From NCBI GenBank assembly GCA_020849615.1, contig JADLFW010000004.1, forward strand, positions 310,001-374,000: 64,000 nt of DNA, written 5' to 3'. The notes beneath the pieces are model-generated. The model worked only from the letters and a program-made list of their open reading frames with translations. It had not been told where the DNA came from and searched no databases. This DNA comes from Phycisphaerales bacterium (GTDB taxonomy: Bacteria; Planctomycetota; Phycisphaerae; Phycisphaerales; UBA1924). Position 1 is the first letter of the stretch; each line of letters starts with the position of its first letter. Made by a program: the position numbers and the translations under genes. Positions 17,856-26,470 of the stretch are shown here, in pieces.

Positions 17856-17951
17856 AACAAGCAGCCCGAGCGTGAGCGAGGGCGTTCTGCGGGATCGGAC
17901 GCCCGTACATGAGGGGAAGAACGCCCTCCCTGACGGTCGGGCTGCCTGCCC
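17856..17951. repeat. REP-like palindromic element, copy 1 (BIME-like)
   Basis: This 96-bp unit is made of two imperfect inverted halves: AGCAGCCCGAGCGTGAGCGA followed by GGGCGTTCT on the left, and GAAGAACGCCC followed by a diverged CGGGCTGCCTGCCC on the right. The first 33 bases are repeated exactly at 17992 and, inverted, at 18606 and 18724. It is the outer element of the left array beside the RAYT gene. Confidence 0.8.
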
Positions 17952-17991
17952 GGGCGGCGGCAAAAGGCTGGTGCGGAGGAGTAAGCAGCCC

Positions 17992-18088
17992 AACAAGCAG
18001 CCCGAGCGTGAGCGAGGGCGTTCTGCGGGATCGGAAGCCCGTACATGAGGGGAAGAACGCCCTCCCTGCATGGTCGGGCTGCCTGCCC
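17992..18088. repeat. REP-like palindromic element, copy 2 (BIME-like)
   Basis: A near-perfect second copy of the 17856-17951 unit, 136 bases further on and in the same orientation. It differs mainly in GGACGCCC versus GGAAGCCC and in CTGACGG versus CTGCATGG. It ends exactly at the stop codon of the transposase gene. Confidence 0.8.
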
Positions 18089-18558
18089 TACTGCCCATCC
18101 CTTACGTACGCGCACTTCTCAGCAAGTTTCTCTGGTGTGAACAAATACACCGTGCTGCCGTGGCGTGACCATACCCGGCCGTCGGGGCCGATGAGCCGCT
18201 GCTCGCGGAGTCGGCGGGTCGACCAGGCCTTGAACGCGTTCATGATCGGCTCGGGCGCCTTTGCGGCGGTCACGACGGCGTGCACGTGGTTGGTGCGGAC
18301 ATTCAGCTGGTGCAAGTGCCAGCCGCGGTGTGCGCACACAGCTCGGATGGCCGAATCGACAACCGCACGCCGATTCTGAGCGAGCACGACCGGCGTTCCC
18401 GCCGTCGACTGCTCCCACAATCGCAGGGCGCGTTGCGGCGCGATGAGCGGTGTGTCAAACTCGTTGTGCTCTCGATCGACGGAGCCGCGCTCATCGCCGT
18501 GCAGCCACGTCCCGTATGTGCGGAACGAAATGAAGTAGGCGACTGGAGGGTTAAACAC
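18088..18558 (-). CDS. REP-associated tyrosine transposase (RAYT, Y1_Tnp/IS200-like)
   Basis: A 156-residue protein when started at the GTG at 18558. It opens VAYFISFRTYGTWLHGDERG, the usual start of planctomycete RAYT-like proteins. The HUH nickase motif is NVRTNHVHAVV (near residue 88), and the helix expected to follow is NAFKAWSTRRLREQRL. The tail RVWSRHGSTVYLFTPEKL contains the likely catalytic Tyr. RAYTs nick single-stranded REP hairpins and are domesticated or self-spreading. Here the gene sits between arrays of inverted REP-like repeats: two units at its 3' side and at least three at its 5' side. A longer frame to 18606 starts at TTG inside a repeat. Confidence 0.85.
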   Translation of the reverse strand: MFNPPVAYFISFRTYGTWLHGDERGSVDREHNEFDTPLIAPQRALRLWEQSTAGTPVVLAQNRRAVVDSAIRAVCAHRGWHLHQLNVRTNHVHAVVTAAKAPEPIMNAFKAWSTRRLREQRLIGPDGRVWSRHGSTVYLFTPEKLAEKCAYVRDGQ

Positions 18559-18602
18559 ACTTGCAGCATAAGGCTTCGCGGGGCAATGGAGAAGACCGCA
18601 AA

Positions 18603-18950
18603 GCAAGAACGCCCTCGCTCACGCTCGGGCTGCTTGTTCATGTCTCGTCTCGGATTGCTGCCAGGCTCGCGGGTTAATCGTCAGCAGGGGCCTCCGCGCT
18701 GGTTCGCGTCCTTGATTGGAGCAAGAACGCCCTCGCTCACGCTCGGGCTGCTTGTTCATGTCTCGTCTCGGATTGCTGCCAGGCTCGCGGGCCAATCGTC
18801 GGCAGGGGCCCCCGTGCTGGTTCGCGTCCTTGATTGGATGGAGAACGCCCGCGCTCACGCTCGGGCTGCCTGTTCGGGCTGCCTGTTCGGGCTGCCTGTT
18901 CGGGCTGCCTGTTCGGGCTGCTTGCTCGGGCTGCTTGTTCGGCCCGCCTG
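18603..18950. repeat. 118-bp tandem repeats with REP-like cores, third unit collapsing into 13-bp repeats
   Basis: Units start at 18603, 18721 and about 18839 (period 118). The first two each contain the exact reverse complement of the left-array 33-base core (18606-18638 and 18724-18756). The third is interrupted after about 35 bases and becomes six or seven tandem copies of CGGGCTGCCTGTT (13 bp, from 18862). The array ends at the stop codon of the cyclodeaminase-family gene. No coding potential is supported. Confidence 0.85.
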
Positions 18951-19553
18951 TTACCGGCACGCTTCTTCCACGGCCCGGCACCGGGCCGAGGCATCCAGCA
19001 GCGATCGCTGCGTCTCCGTCAGCGCCGCCTCCCGCTCCCCTTCCGGGAGCTGGCCCGCGTTCACGCGCACATTCCACGCGCCGGCCCGGGCCGCGGCCTC
19101 GGCCAGGATCGCCGCCACCGCGAGGTCGGACTTCAGCCAGGGGCTGGTGATCGGGGCCAGAGTCTCCAAGAGCCGCAGCAGGTTGGTCGAGGCGGCCATC
19201 AGCTCCTGCGGCACCTGCACCGCCGTGCGGATCGCGTGCGGGAGCTCGGCCTGGCGCCGCCGGTCCATCTCCGGCAGTTTCTGCAGCGTGCTCACCTCGC
19301 TGTAGGCCTCCGCATCCTCATCGGCGAGCTGGAGCATGATGGCCCGGGCCACCGTCAGCTCCTTGAGCGCCGCCTCGTGCGTCGCCTGGTGCGCGATGAA
19401 CGCCTTCTTCCCGACCGAGAAGTTGGTGGACATCTGTGCGAGCGCTGCGGCGAGCGCGCCGACAGCTGACGCGACAGCGCCACCGCCCGGCGCGGGCGTC
19501 TTGGCGGCGACCTGATCCAGGAACTCGGCGAGCGGCAGGTGTGCGAAGGGCAT
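18951..19553 (-). CDS. cyclodeaminase/cyclohydrolase family protein (FTCD_C-like)
   Basis: A 200-residue all-alpha protein with the family hallmark KTPAPGGGAVASAVGALAAAL near residue 18. Members include formimidoyltetrahydrofolate cyclodeaminase and methenyl-THF cyclohydrolase-like enzymes of one-carbon metabolism. Other visible features are LADEDAEAYSEV near 77 and a Leu/Ala-rich C-terminal half. It lies 50 bases downstream of dtd on the same strand and may be the last gene of the cbb3/dtd transcription unit. Its stop codon adjoins the repeat array. The precise reaction is not settled by sequence. Confidence 0.83.
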   Translation of the reverse strand: MPFAHLPLAEFLDQVAAKTPAPGGGAVASAVGALAAALAQMSTNFSVGKKAFIAHQATHEAALKELTVARAIMLQLADEDAEAYSEVSTLQKLPEMDRRRQAELPHAIRTAVQVPQELMAASTNLLRLLETLAPITSPWLKSDLAVAAILAEAAARAGAWNVRVNAGQLPEGEREAALTETQRSLLDASARCRAVEEACR

Positions 19554-19603
19554 TCGCGATGATAGGGGACAGGGGAGAGGGATCAGGGGAGAGAAAAAGG
19601 CCG

Positions 19604-20062
19604 CTATCTCGCCTTGGAATCGAGCCAGATCGTGACGGGCCCGTCGTTGATGAGCGAGACCTGCATGTCGGCCGCGAAGACTCCCGTGCGGACGGTCAGG
19701 CCCGACGCGGCGACGGCGTGGGCCAGGGCGTCGAACTCGTCCTTGGCCTGCGGGGGGCGCATGGCCCGGTCGAAGCTGGGCCGGCGTCCTTTCCTCGCAT
19801 CGCCCGACACGGTGAAGTTGGAGATGAGCAGGATCTCGCCGCGGAGGTCGAGCACCGAGCGGTTCATCTTGCCGGCTTCATCGCTGAAGATGCGCAGGTT
19901 GATGATCTTGTCGGCCATCCAGTCGCGGTCGGCGGCGGTGTCGTCGGTTTCGACGGAGGCGAGGATGAGGAGCCCCGGCCCGACCGAGCGCGACAGGCCC
20001 GGCTCCGGCTCGGGGTTGCAGATGACCGAGGCGCTGGCGACACGCTGGAGGACCGCTTTCAT
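19604..20062 (-). CDS. dtd: D-aminoacyl-tRNA deacylase
   Basis: A 152-residue protein of the Dtd family, which removes D-amino acids and Gly wrongly charged on tRNA. It begins MKAVLQRVASASV as expected. The ISNFTVSGDARKGRRPSF block corresponds to the usual SQFTLxxDxRKGRRPSF (Gln replaced by Asn), and the cross-subunit cis-Pro motif is present as NDGPVTIWLDS. Length is normal. An in-frame insertion near residue 17 (NPEPEPGLSRSV) replaces the shorter usual turn. It follows ccoS by 23 bases on the same strand. Confidence 0.93.
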   Translation of the reverse strand: MKAVLQRVASASVICNPEPEPGLSRSVGPGLLILASVETDDTAADRDWMADKIINLRIFSDEAGKMNRSVLDLRGEILLISNFTVSGDARKGRRPSFDRAMRPPQAKDEFDALAHAVAASGLTVRTGVFAADMQVSLINDGPVTIWLDSKAR

Positions 20063-20085
20063 GGCGTCAGGATAAGGGGGCTTCT

Positions 20086-20247
20086 TCAGCGCTTCGGCGG
20101 CACGGCATCATCATCATCGAAGAGCATGCGCAGGGGCGGTGTGTCGAGATCATCGAACTCGCCGCGGCGCACGGCCCAGATGAACGCCAGCACCGCCGCG
20201 GAGGCGATGATGATGGCCAGCGGGAGGACGATGTAGATCACGGACAT
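20086..20247 (-). CDS. ccoS: cbb3-type cytochrome oxidase assembly protein CcoS
   Basis: A 53-residue protein: MSVIYIVLPLAIIIASAAVL forms one membrane helix, followed by AFIWAVRRGEFDDLDTP, which matches the CcoS signature (FxWAxxxGQFDDLexPA). The acidic tail is LFDDDDAVPPKR. Its ATG overlaps the stop of ccoI by ATGA, as expected for CcoI-CcoS coupling. CcoS is needed to load heme and copper into the cbb3 catalytic subunit in the family. Confidence 0.9.
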   Translation of the reverse strand: MSVIYIVLPLAIIIASAAVLAFIWAVRRGEFDDLDTPPLRMLFDDDDAVPPKR

Positions 20248-22721
20248 CAGCCGCTCCCCTCTTGATTCATGGCCGGGCCGAACGTGCGCGACTTGAACGA
20301 GAGCGTCAGCACCGTCAGCGAGCTGGCGGGCATCAGGATCGCCGCGATGAGCGGGTTGATGACCCCGGTGATCGCCAGCGCCGCCGCCAGGCCGTTGTAG
20401 AAAAGCGAGGCCGCGAGGTTGCGGTAGATGACGTTCAGCGTACGCCGCGAGGCGCTGATGAGCTCCACGATCGGGCCCAGGCCGGGCCGCGACAGCGAGA
20501 CATCCGCCGCGGACAGGCTCGCCTCGGCCCCCCGGTGCACGGCGATGCCCACACCCGCCGCCGACAGCGCCGCCGCATCGTTCACCCCGTCGCCGACCAT
20601 CACGACGGGCCCGGCCTTCGCCGACTCGGCGACCACCGAGAGCTTGTCCTCGGGTGCCATGCCGCCGCGTGCATCCTCGACGCCCAGCTGCCGGGCCACC
20701 GCGCTCACTACCGCGGGGTGATCGCCGGACAGAATCCCGACACGCCAGCCGAGTTGATGGAGCCGATCGATCGAGGCCCGCGCATCCGGACGTACGGCAT
20801 CGCCGACCGCGGCGACAGCGCGGATCTCGCCATCGACCGCGATCAGCACGGGTGTCAGCGCGTCGGCGGTGGCCCGGGCCTCGGCGTCGTCGAGCCAGGC
20901 CGGGCGGTGGGCGAGGCGCGTGCGGATGAACGCGGAAGAGCCGATCAGCACAGCGCGGCCATCGATCACACCCTCCAGGCCCGATGAGTACGCGGTGATG
21001 TCGCCGGTTTTCGGCTTTGAGTTGCGATCATCGGACAGGGCTTCGACCAAGGCCCGCGCAATCGGGTGCGAGGAGTGCCGCTCGATCTCCGCGACCAGCG
21101 GCCTGACGTCATCATCGCCGAACCACCGCACCAGCGACATCCGGCCCTCGGTGATCGTGCCGGTCTTGTCCAGGTAGATCGTGCCGGGCCTGGCCAGGCG
21201 CTCCACCGCATCGCCACCCTTGATCAGAATGCCCCGGCCCGCTCCGCGGCCCACCGTGACGGCGATGGCCAGAGGCGTCGCGAGGCCCAGCGCGCACGGG
21301 CAGGTGACGATGAGCAACGCGACGGCGTTGTCGATGGCCTTGGCCGGGCTGGTGGACCACCACACGGCGGCCGTGATCGCCGCGAGCACGAGCATCCCCG
21401 CCACGAACCACCCCGCGATGCGGTCGGCGAGCCGCACGATCGGGGCCTTGCGGGCCGAGCCCTCCTCGACCATCCGCATCAACCGGGCCACGCGGGTCTG
21501 CTCGCCCGCCGCCTCGACACGGAAGCGCAGCAGCCCCGACAGGTTCACCGCGCCGGCACTGACGGCGTCGCCTTCGCCGACGGTGACGGGCCGGGATTCG
21601 CCGGTCAGCAACGATTGATCCACCTGCGAGCGGCCCGTCGTGATGATCCCATCGGCGGGGAAGGAGTCGCCGGCCCGGACTTCAACAAGGTCGCCCGCCT
21701 TGAGCGTCTCGATCGGCACTTCCCGGGCCGACTCGCCCTCGACCAGGCGCGCCGAAGTGGGCGTCAGCGAGAAGAGCAGTTCCACCGCATCGCTGGCCCA
21801 GCGCTGCTGTCGGGCCTGGATGAACCGGCCGACGAGCAGGGCGAAGACCAGCACGCTGAGCGAATCGAAATAGATCTCGCCCCAGCCCGCGATGGTGTTG
21901 AGCACTCCCCACACCGCGCCCGCCAGCAGCCCGACGGCGATCGGCACATCCAGGTGCAGCGTCCGCGTCCGCAGCGCCGCGATCGCGCCGCGAAAGAACA
22001 CAGAGCCGGGCCCGGCCAGCGACACCAGGCTCAGCAGCATGCTGACCCAGCGGAAGAAATGGTGGTACTGCGACTCCATCGCGTCAAACACGCCTGCGTA
22101 GAGCGCGATCGCCAGCAGCATCACGTTGCCCGCGCAAGCCCCCGCCACGCCGATGCGGATCAGGGCCCGCCGGTCTTCCACGCGCCGGGCCTGGCGCGCG
22201 TTGAGCTGCCGGGCCGGGTGGGGCGCGTACCCCAGCGAATCCAGCACGCCCGCGATGCGCGAGAGCGCGGCGGCCCGGTCATCCCAGGTCAGGCGCACGA
22301 TTGCGCGGCGCAGGTCCAGCCGGGCCTCGATCACGCCCGGCACGATCTGAGGCAGTTTCTCGACCAGCCACACGCACGCCGCGCAGTGCACGCCCTCGAG
22401 AAACAGCTCGATCGACGGCGGCGCGGCGGGGCCGCGGCGGGCGTAGAGCTCGAGGAACGCGGGGTCATCGAACTCGGCGTAGCGCCGGCCCGTCGTCCTG
22501 GCGGCGGTGGGGGCGCGATCGCTCGATTCGCGGAGGGCGTAGTAGCGGTCGAGACCGCAGGAGTGGATGACTTCGTACGCGGTCGAGCAGCCGTGGCAGC
22601 AGAACTGCAATGGCGAATCGGCGATGACCAGCCCGGGCGGCACGGGCAGGGAACAGTGCGAACAGAGAACCTGCTCGGCAGCGCTCGGTGCGGCGGAGAT
22701 GGCGGTCGGGATGGCGCTCAT
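20247..22721 (-). CDS. ccoI: copper-translocating P1B-type ATPase for cbb3 oxidase assembly (CcoI/FixI type)
   Basis: An 824-residue pump. The N-terminus has a CSHCSLPVPPG ribbon (residues 20-30), FCCHGCSTAYEVI (40-52), and an HMA domain with C113-A-A-C116. Membrane segments follow, with the CPC metal site in VTCPCALGLATP, the phosphorylation motif DKTGTITEG and the hinge GDGVNDAAALSAAGVGIAV. CcoI pumps Cu toward the cbb3 active site. The start MSAIPTAI at 22721 is chosen because the upstream extension is low-complexity and overlaps the TauE gene. It lies within the cco operon and is coupled to ccoS. Confidence 0.92.
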   Translation of the reverse strand: MSAIPTAISAAPSAAEQVLCSHCSLPVPPGLVIADSPLQFCCHGCSTAYEVIHSCGLDRYYALRESSDRAPTAARTTGRRYAEFDDPAFLELYARRGPAAPPSIELFLEGVHCAACVWLVEKLPQIVPGVIEARLDLRRAIVRLTWDDRAAALSRIAGVLDSLGYAPHPARQLNARQARRVEDRRALIRIGVAGACAGNVMLLAIALYAGVFDAMESQYHHFFRWVSMLLSLVSLAGPGSVFFRGAIAALRTRTLHLDVPIAVGLLAGAVWGVLNTIAGWGEIYFDSLSVLVFALLVGRFIQARQQRWASDAVELLFSLTPTSARLVEGESAREVPIETLKAGDLVEVRAGDSFPADGIITTGRSQVDQSLLTGESRPVTVGEGDAVSAGAVNLSGLLRFRVEAAGEQTRVARLMRMVEEGSARKAPIVRLADRIAGWFVAGMLVLAAITAAVWWSTSPAKAIDNAVALLIVTCPCALGLATPLAIAVTVGRGAGRGILIKGGDAVERLARPGTIYLDKTGTITEGRMSLVRWFGDDDVRPLVAEIERHSSHPIARALVEALSDDRNSKPKTGDITAYSSGLEGVIDGRAVLIGSSAFIRTRLAHRPAWLDDAEARATADALTPVLIAVDGEIRAVAAVGDAVRPDARASIDRLHQLGWRVGILSGDHPAVVSAVARQLGVEDARGGMAPEDKLSVVAESAKAGPVVMVGDGVNDAAALSAAGVGIAVHRGAEASLSAADVSLSRPGLGPIVELISASRRTLNVIYRNLAASLFYNGLAAALAITGVINPLIAAILMPASSLTVLTLSFKSRTFGPAMNQEGSG

Positions 22722-22731
22722 GCAGCGCAGC

Positions 22732-23499
22732 TCACTCCGGCTTGCCGACGCAGCACGGCGGCAGCTCGTTGTTGAGGGCGTTGACGCGTTCGATGGAGGC
22801 ATCGGCGGCGCCGTGGGCGGCGAAGGCCGGCAGGGTCAGCCGCCCGGCGACCGTGAATAGGCCCACAACCACGATCAGCAGGCTGGTGACCAGGGGCAGC
22901 CGCCGCCGCAGCGCACCGGTGAGGGACTGCAGGCTCACGCCCAGGCCGATCATGATGGGCAGCGTCCCCAGCCAGAAAACGGCCATCGTGAGAGCGCCCT
23001 TGATGGGCGAGGCTGTGCCCGCCGCGGTGATCGCGAAGGCGTAGAGCCAGCCGCAGGGCAAAAGCGTCGTCAGCAGGCCGATCGATGCGGCCCGCGAGAT
23101 CGGCGGGAGGTTCATCGCCGCCCGGTGCCCTTGCGAGACCAGGGAGCGCAGGCCGGTGGGCAGCGGCGCGTGCGGGAGACGGAACCCCGCGGCCCGGGCC
23201 ACGGCGATCATCCCGACCACGATCATCATCGATCCCGCGAGCGCCGCGGCGGTCCGCTGCACACCCAGCGCCGCGCCGCCCAGATCGACCGCGGCGCCCA
23301 CCGCGCCGCTGATGGCTCCCAGGATCGCGTACGTGATCAACCGGCCGAGGTTGTACGCCGCATTCAGGCGTGCTCTGGCCCGCATGTCCGTCTTGTCGTC
23401 CGTCGTCACCGCGAACGCCAGGAACGCGCCGCACATGCCGGCGCAGTGCAGGCTCCCGAGCAGGCTGGCGGCGAAGACGGCGGCGATGAGGGCGGTCAT
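22732..23499 (-). CDS. sulfite exporter TauE/SafE-family membrane protein of the cbb3 cluster
   Basis: A 255-residue polytopic protein with the family N-terminal block GSLHCAGMCGAFLAFAV (two cysteines) and NAAYNLGRLITYAILGAISG near residue 50. A second repeat contains LLTTLLPCGWLYAFAI. It ends with a hydrophilic tail, NNELPPCCVGKPE, having a Cys pair that might bind metal. Proteins of this type are commonly encoded between ccoH and ccoI or beside ccoS and may move copper or a sulfur compound. The role is inferred from context. Confidence 0.85.
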   Translation of the reverse strand: MTALIAAVFAASLLGSLHCAGMCGAFLAFAVTTDDKTDMRARARLNAAYNLGRLITYAILGAISGAVGAAVDLGGAALGVQRTAAALAGSMMIVVGMIAVARAAGFRLPHAPLPTGLRSLVSQGHRAAMNLPPISRAASIGLLTTLLPCGWLYAFAITAAGTASPIKGALTMAVFWLGTLPIMIGLGVSLQSLTGALRRRLPLVTSLLIVVVGLFTVAGRLTLPAFAAHGAADASIERVNALNNELPPCCVGKPE

Positions 23500-23517
23500 G
23501 GGTGTGCTCGGCCCGGC

Positions 23518-24033
23518 CTATGAGCCGGCGATCTCCTGCTCGATCGAGCGTGTGAACGTCTCCGGCCCGCGCTTGACGGTGAAGCGGAACTCCCACAGCC
23601 CGCTGCGCCCGATCGGCAGCGGCCCGGTGTACACGCCGGGCCCGGAGGGAATCAGTGTCGCCGTCAGCCGCGTCGAAGCCCGGACGCTGGCGAAGGCGGT
23701 CAACTCAACCGTGGCGCCCTCCAGCGGGCGTCCCACGCTGTCGGTGAGGCGGATCGTCAGGTTCTGCCCGCCACGGGCGACGGGCCAGTTCTCGACCGCG
23801 AGCGTCCAGCCCAGCCTCTGGTTGGCCTCGATCTGCGCTGCGGTCTTGTTCCACTCGAGGGCCTTGGTGTCGTAGTTCGGCTCCACGGCGAACGAGGGGT
23901 CGCGGTTGGCCGCGTAGATCGTCACCGCCACCACGATCAGGTTCATCCCGATCAGCGCGTAGACCGCGTTGGGCCATAGCCACGACTTGCGCTCCGGCGC
24001 TACGGCGGGGGTTGTCAGGACCGTGCTGCTCAT
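23518..24033 (-). CDS. ccoH: FixH/CcoH family protein
   Basis: A 171-residue protein with one membrane helix (WPNAVYALIGMNLIVVAVTI, near 20-40), then the family segment PNYDTKALEWNKTAAQIEANQRLGW, and a beta-sandwich domain (LTIRLTDSVGRPLEGATVEL, GPLPIGRSGLWEFRFTV). CcoH/FixH takes part in cbb3 oxidase assembly and stability. Its ATG overlaps the ccoG stop by ATGA. Confidence 0.88.
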   Translation of the reverse strand: MSSTVLTTPAVAPERKSWLWPNAVYALIGMNLIVVAVTIYAANRDPSFAVEPNYDTKALEWNKTAAQIEANQRLGWTLAVENWPVARGGQNLTIRLTDSVGRPLEGATVELTAFASVRASTRLTATLIPSGPGVYTGPLPIGRSGLWEFRFTVKRGPETFTRSIEQEIAGS

Positions 24034-25571
24034 CGAGGGTTCTCCCGCGACGGTGTCGCGTGCTCTTTCTGCTCGTCCTTATGGTCTTTGTCGTCCGCGT
24101 CGTGCTTGTCGTCTTCGTGCCCGGTGGGTGGCCGCGCCGCCGACGCCGGGCCCAGCAGCCGGTACCTGGTGTCCTTCGAGAACTCTCCGCCGTCGGTGAT
24201 GCGGATCAGCACGTCGTAGTGGCCGGGCCCGAACGCGGTCGACGGCACGATCACCATCGCCGGCACGCTCTTGACCTGCCCCGGGCCCAGCATCATCGGC
24301 AGGCCCTCTGATTCGATCCGCCCGCCGTGCTCGCCGACGATGCTCACCGTGTAGGTGGCGCTTCGTTCGGAGCGGTTGACGATCTTCACGCGGATGGCGT
24401 TCTCGATTTCTCCCGACGCGAGGGGCGTGAAGGGCCGGCCCATCCCGCGGAGCACCGTCACATCGGCCGCGCTCTTGGTCGAGAGCGTGAAGATGAACGC
24501 CGTGACCACGATGAAGAGGATGAGCGGGTAGATGATCACGCGCGGCCGCAGCACCCTGGGCTTCTCGCCCGCGATCGCCGCCTGCGAGCTGTAGCGGATC
24601 AGTCCCAGCGGCCGGGCCAGCTTGGCCATCACGCTGTCGCACGCGTCGATGCACTGGGCGCAGTGGATGCATTCCATCTGAAGCCCGTTGCGGATGTCGA
24701 TCCCCGTCGGGCAGGTTGTCACGCACAGACCGCAATCCACGCAGTCGCCCTTGGGCGGCTCATCGGCGAGCACATGCAGCGCGACGTCACCCCGGCCCGT
24801 CTTGCGCCGGCTGGCCCGGCCCCGCGGTTCGCCGCGGGCGGGGTCGTAGGACACGATCACGGAGTTGCGGTCGAGCATCACCGACTGGAAGCGTCCGTAC
24901 GGGCAGGCCACGATGCAGGTCTGCTCGCGGAAGAAGCAGAAGTCGAACATCATCAGCGCGGTGACGATCACGACGATCAGGAATCCCGCGGGGTGCTCGA
25001 AGGGCGAGCGCGTTACCCAGGTCGCCAGCCGCTCGACGCCCACGAAGTATGCCAGGAAGGTGTGGGCGAGGTAGAGCGAGATGACCAGGTACACGATGTA
25101 CTTGGCGATCTTGCCCGCGGGCGTGCCGCGCAGGAAGCCGCGGCTGGAGCGTCCGGGCGAGCCTTCGAAGAACCGCTCGATGGGGCGGAAGACAAACTCC
25201 ATGTACACGGTCTGCGGGCAGGCCCAGCCGCACCACACGCGGCCGAAGAGCGCGGTGAGCAGGAAGATCGTCACGAAGATGCTGACCATCAGCAGGGCCA
25301 GGAGCAGCGTGTCGGTGGGCAGGAAGGTCTTGCCCAGGATCGTGAACCGGCGCGAGGCCAGGTCGAGCAGTACGAGCGGCTTGCCGCCCCAGGTCAGGTA
25401 CGGGATCGCCGTGAAGATCGCGATGAGGATGTAGGCCACGGCCCGGCGCGAGCGCCAGAACCGGCCGATCGAGAGCTTGGGCCGCAGCCACCGCCGAGAG
25501 CCATCCTCGTTCAACGTGGACAGCACCTGCTCGGGCGGGGGCGGGGCGTTGAGATCGCGTCCGGGGTTCAC
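24030..25571 (-). CDS. ccoG: cytochrome c oxidase accessory protein CcoG (FixG), ferredoxin-like
   Basis: A 513-residue membrane ferredoxin. After RRAVAYILIAIFTAIPYLTW come several helices, with the membrane cysteine motifs RVWCGWACPQTVYMEFVFRP and FFREQTCIVACPYGRFQSV. Two 4Fe-4S clusters follow: CVDCGLCVTTCPTGIDIRNG and CIHCAQCIDACDSVM. An Ig-like C-terminal domain ends in an acidic His/Asp/Lys-rich tail. CcoG reduces Cu(II) for cbb3 maturation in studied bacteria. The start is GTG at 25571. Confidence 0.94.
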   Translation of the reverse strand: MNPGRDLNAPPPPEQVLSTLNEDGSRRWLRPKLSIGRFWRSRRAVAYILIAIFTAIPYLTWGGKPLVLLDLASRRFTILGKTFLPTDTLLLALLMVSIFVTIFLLTALFGRVWCGWACPQTVYMEFVFRPIERFFEGSPGRSSRGFLRGTPAGKIAKYIVYLVISLYLAHTFLAYFVGVERLATWVTRSPFEHPAGFLIVVIVTALMMFDFCFFREQTCIVACPYGRFQSVMLDRNSVIVSYDPARGEPRGRASRRKTGRGDVALHVLADEPPKGDCVDCGLCVTTCPTGIDIRNGLQMECIHCAQCIDACDSVMAKLARPLGLIRYSSQAAIAGEKPRVLRPRVIIYPLILFIVVTAFIFTLSTKSAADVTVLRGMGRPFTPLASGEIENAIRVKIVNRSERSATYTVSIVGEHGGRIESEGLPMMLGPGQVKSVPAMVIVPSTAFGPGHYDVLIRITDGGEFSKDTRYRLLGPASAARPPTGHEDDKHDADDKDHKDEQKEHATPSRENPR

Positions 25572-25637
25572 GGGGCGACTCCGTTGGCCCGGCGAAAATG
25601 CCGGGCCCGGTGGGGAACGGTACGTCCGGGCCGCCGG

Positions 25638-26282
25638 TCAGGGCTTCGGCCAGGGCGGGATGGGCTCGCCCTCGGGCGCCTTGGGGCTGGCGGGGATCGT
25701 GCCGCGGAGCGAGGCGGCGTAGGCGGCGAGGATGATCCGCTCGTTTTGGGAGAGCCGGTTCTCCCAGGCGGGCATCGCGCCGATGTTGGCTCCCTTGGTG
25801 ATGACGTTGTAGAAGTCTCCGATCTGCTTCACGTTCTTGTAGGCATCGTCGGTCAGGTTCACGCCGTTGATGCCGCCGCCGTCCTTGGCGTGGCAGGCCG
25901 CGCAGTTGCCCTCGAAGATGCCCCGGGCGATCGCCATCATCTGGCCGTTGCCCATCATCTTGATCACCGTCTCCTGGTCGGGCTTCAGCTCGCCCAGGGC
26001 CCCGAAGATCCGCTTGTACTCGGCGACCTGCTTGCGGTCCCATTTCTCCTGGATCGAGAACGCCATCGGGCTGAACGTGTAGTACGCGTAGTAGAAGAGC
26101 GAGAAGAAGATCGTCGCGATGAAGATGAAGTGCCACCACGCCGGCGTCGGGTTGTCGTACTCCCGGATGCCGTCGTACTCGTGCTCCAGCAGGTCCTTCT
26201 CCACGATCGCGTTGGGATCGGGCGAGTGCGGAGCGTGGTGGGCGTGCGGGACGTGGGGGGCGTGGCTGGTGTGCGTGGTCAT
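25638..26282 (-). CDS. ccoP: cbb3-type cytochrome c oxidase subunit CcoP, single heme c
   Basis: A 214-residue protein. A His-rich N-terminus (HAPHVPHAHHAPHSP) is followed by the CcoP N-domain (EHEYDGIREYDNPTPAWWHF) and a membrane helix. One cytochrome c domain has the heme site C-A-A-C-H (EGNCAACHAKDGGGING, near 132) and Met ligand region GAMPAWENRLS. Classical CcoP has two CxxCH sites; only one is present here. The start overlaps ccoQ by ATGA. Confidence 0.9.
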   Translation of the reverse strand: MTTHTSHAPHVPHAHHAPHSPDPNAIVEKDLLEHEYDGIREYDNPTPAWWHFIFIATIFFSLFYYAYYTFSPMAFSIQEKWDRKQVAEYKRIFGALGELKPDQETVIKMMGNGQMMAIARGIFEGNCAACHAKDGGGINGVNLTDDAYKNVKQIGDFYNVITKGANIGAMPAWENRLSQNERIILAAYAASLRGTIPASPKAPEGEPIPPWPKP

Positions 26283-26458
26283 GGGCGGACTCCGTCGCTG
26301 GGGCCGTCGTCCAGGGGCAGCCGGGAGGCCTCGATGAACTCCTCATCCCGCCGCCGCCACAGCAGCCGGTGCATGACGGCGCAGAACACGGCGATGAAGA
26401 TCAGCATCGCCACGATGGGGAAGAACGAGAGTCCGAAGGAGCTGATGATGTCGCTCAT
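26279..26458 (-). CDS. ccoQ: cbb3-type cytochrome c oxidase subunit CcoQ-like
   Basis: A 59-residue protein: MSDIISSFGLSFFPIVAMLI continuing to FIAVFCAVMHRLLWRRR forms one membrane helix with a basic cytoplasmic edge, then EEFIEASRLPLDDGPSDG. Size, topology and position between ccoNO and ccoP are diagnostic for CcoQ, which stabilises the complex. It is 12 bases from ccoNO and overlaps ccoP by four bases. Confidence 0.82.
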   Translation of the reverse strand: MSDIISSFGLSFFPIVAMLIFIAVFCAVMHRLLWRRRDEEFIEASRLPLDDGPSDGVRP

Positions 26459-26470
26459 GGTCGCGGTTCC

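Noticed and set aside
18603-18950. Possible CRISPR array
   Set aside because: The 118-bp and 13-bp repeats have no unique spacers of regular size and no cas genes are nearby; RAYT/REP elements explain them better.
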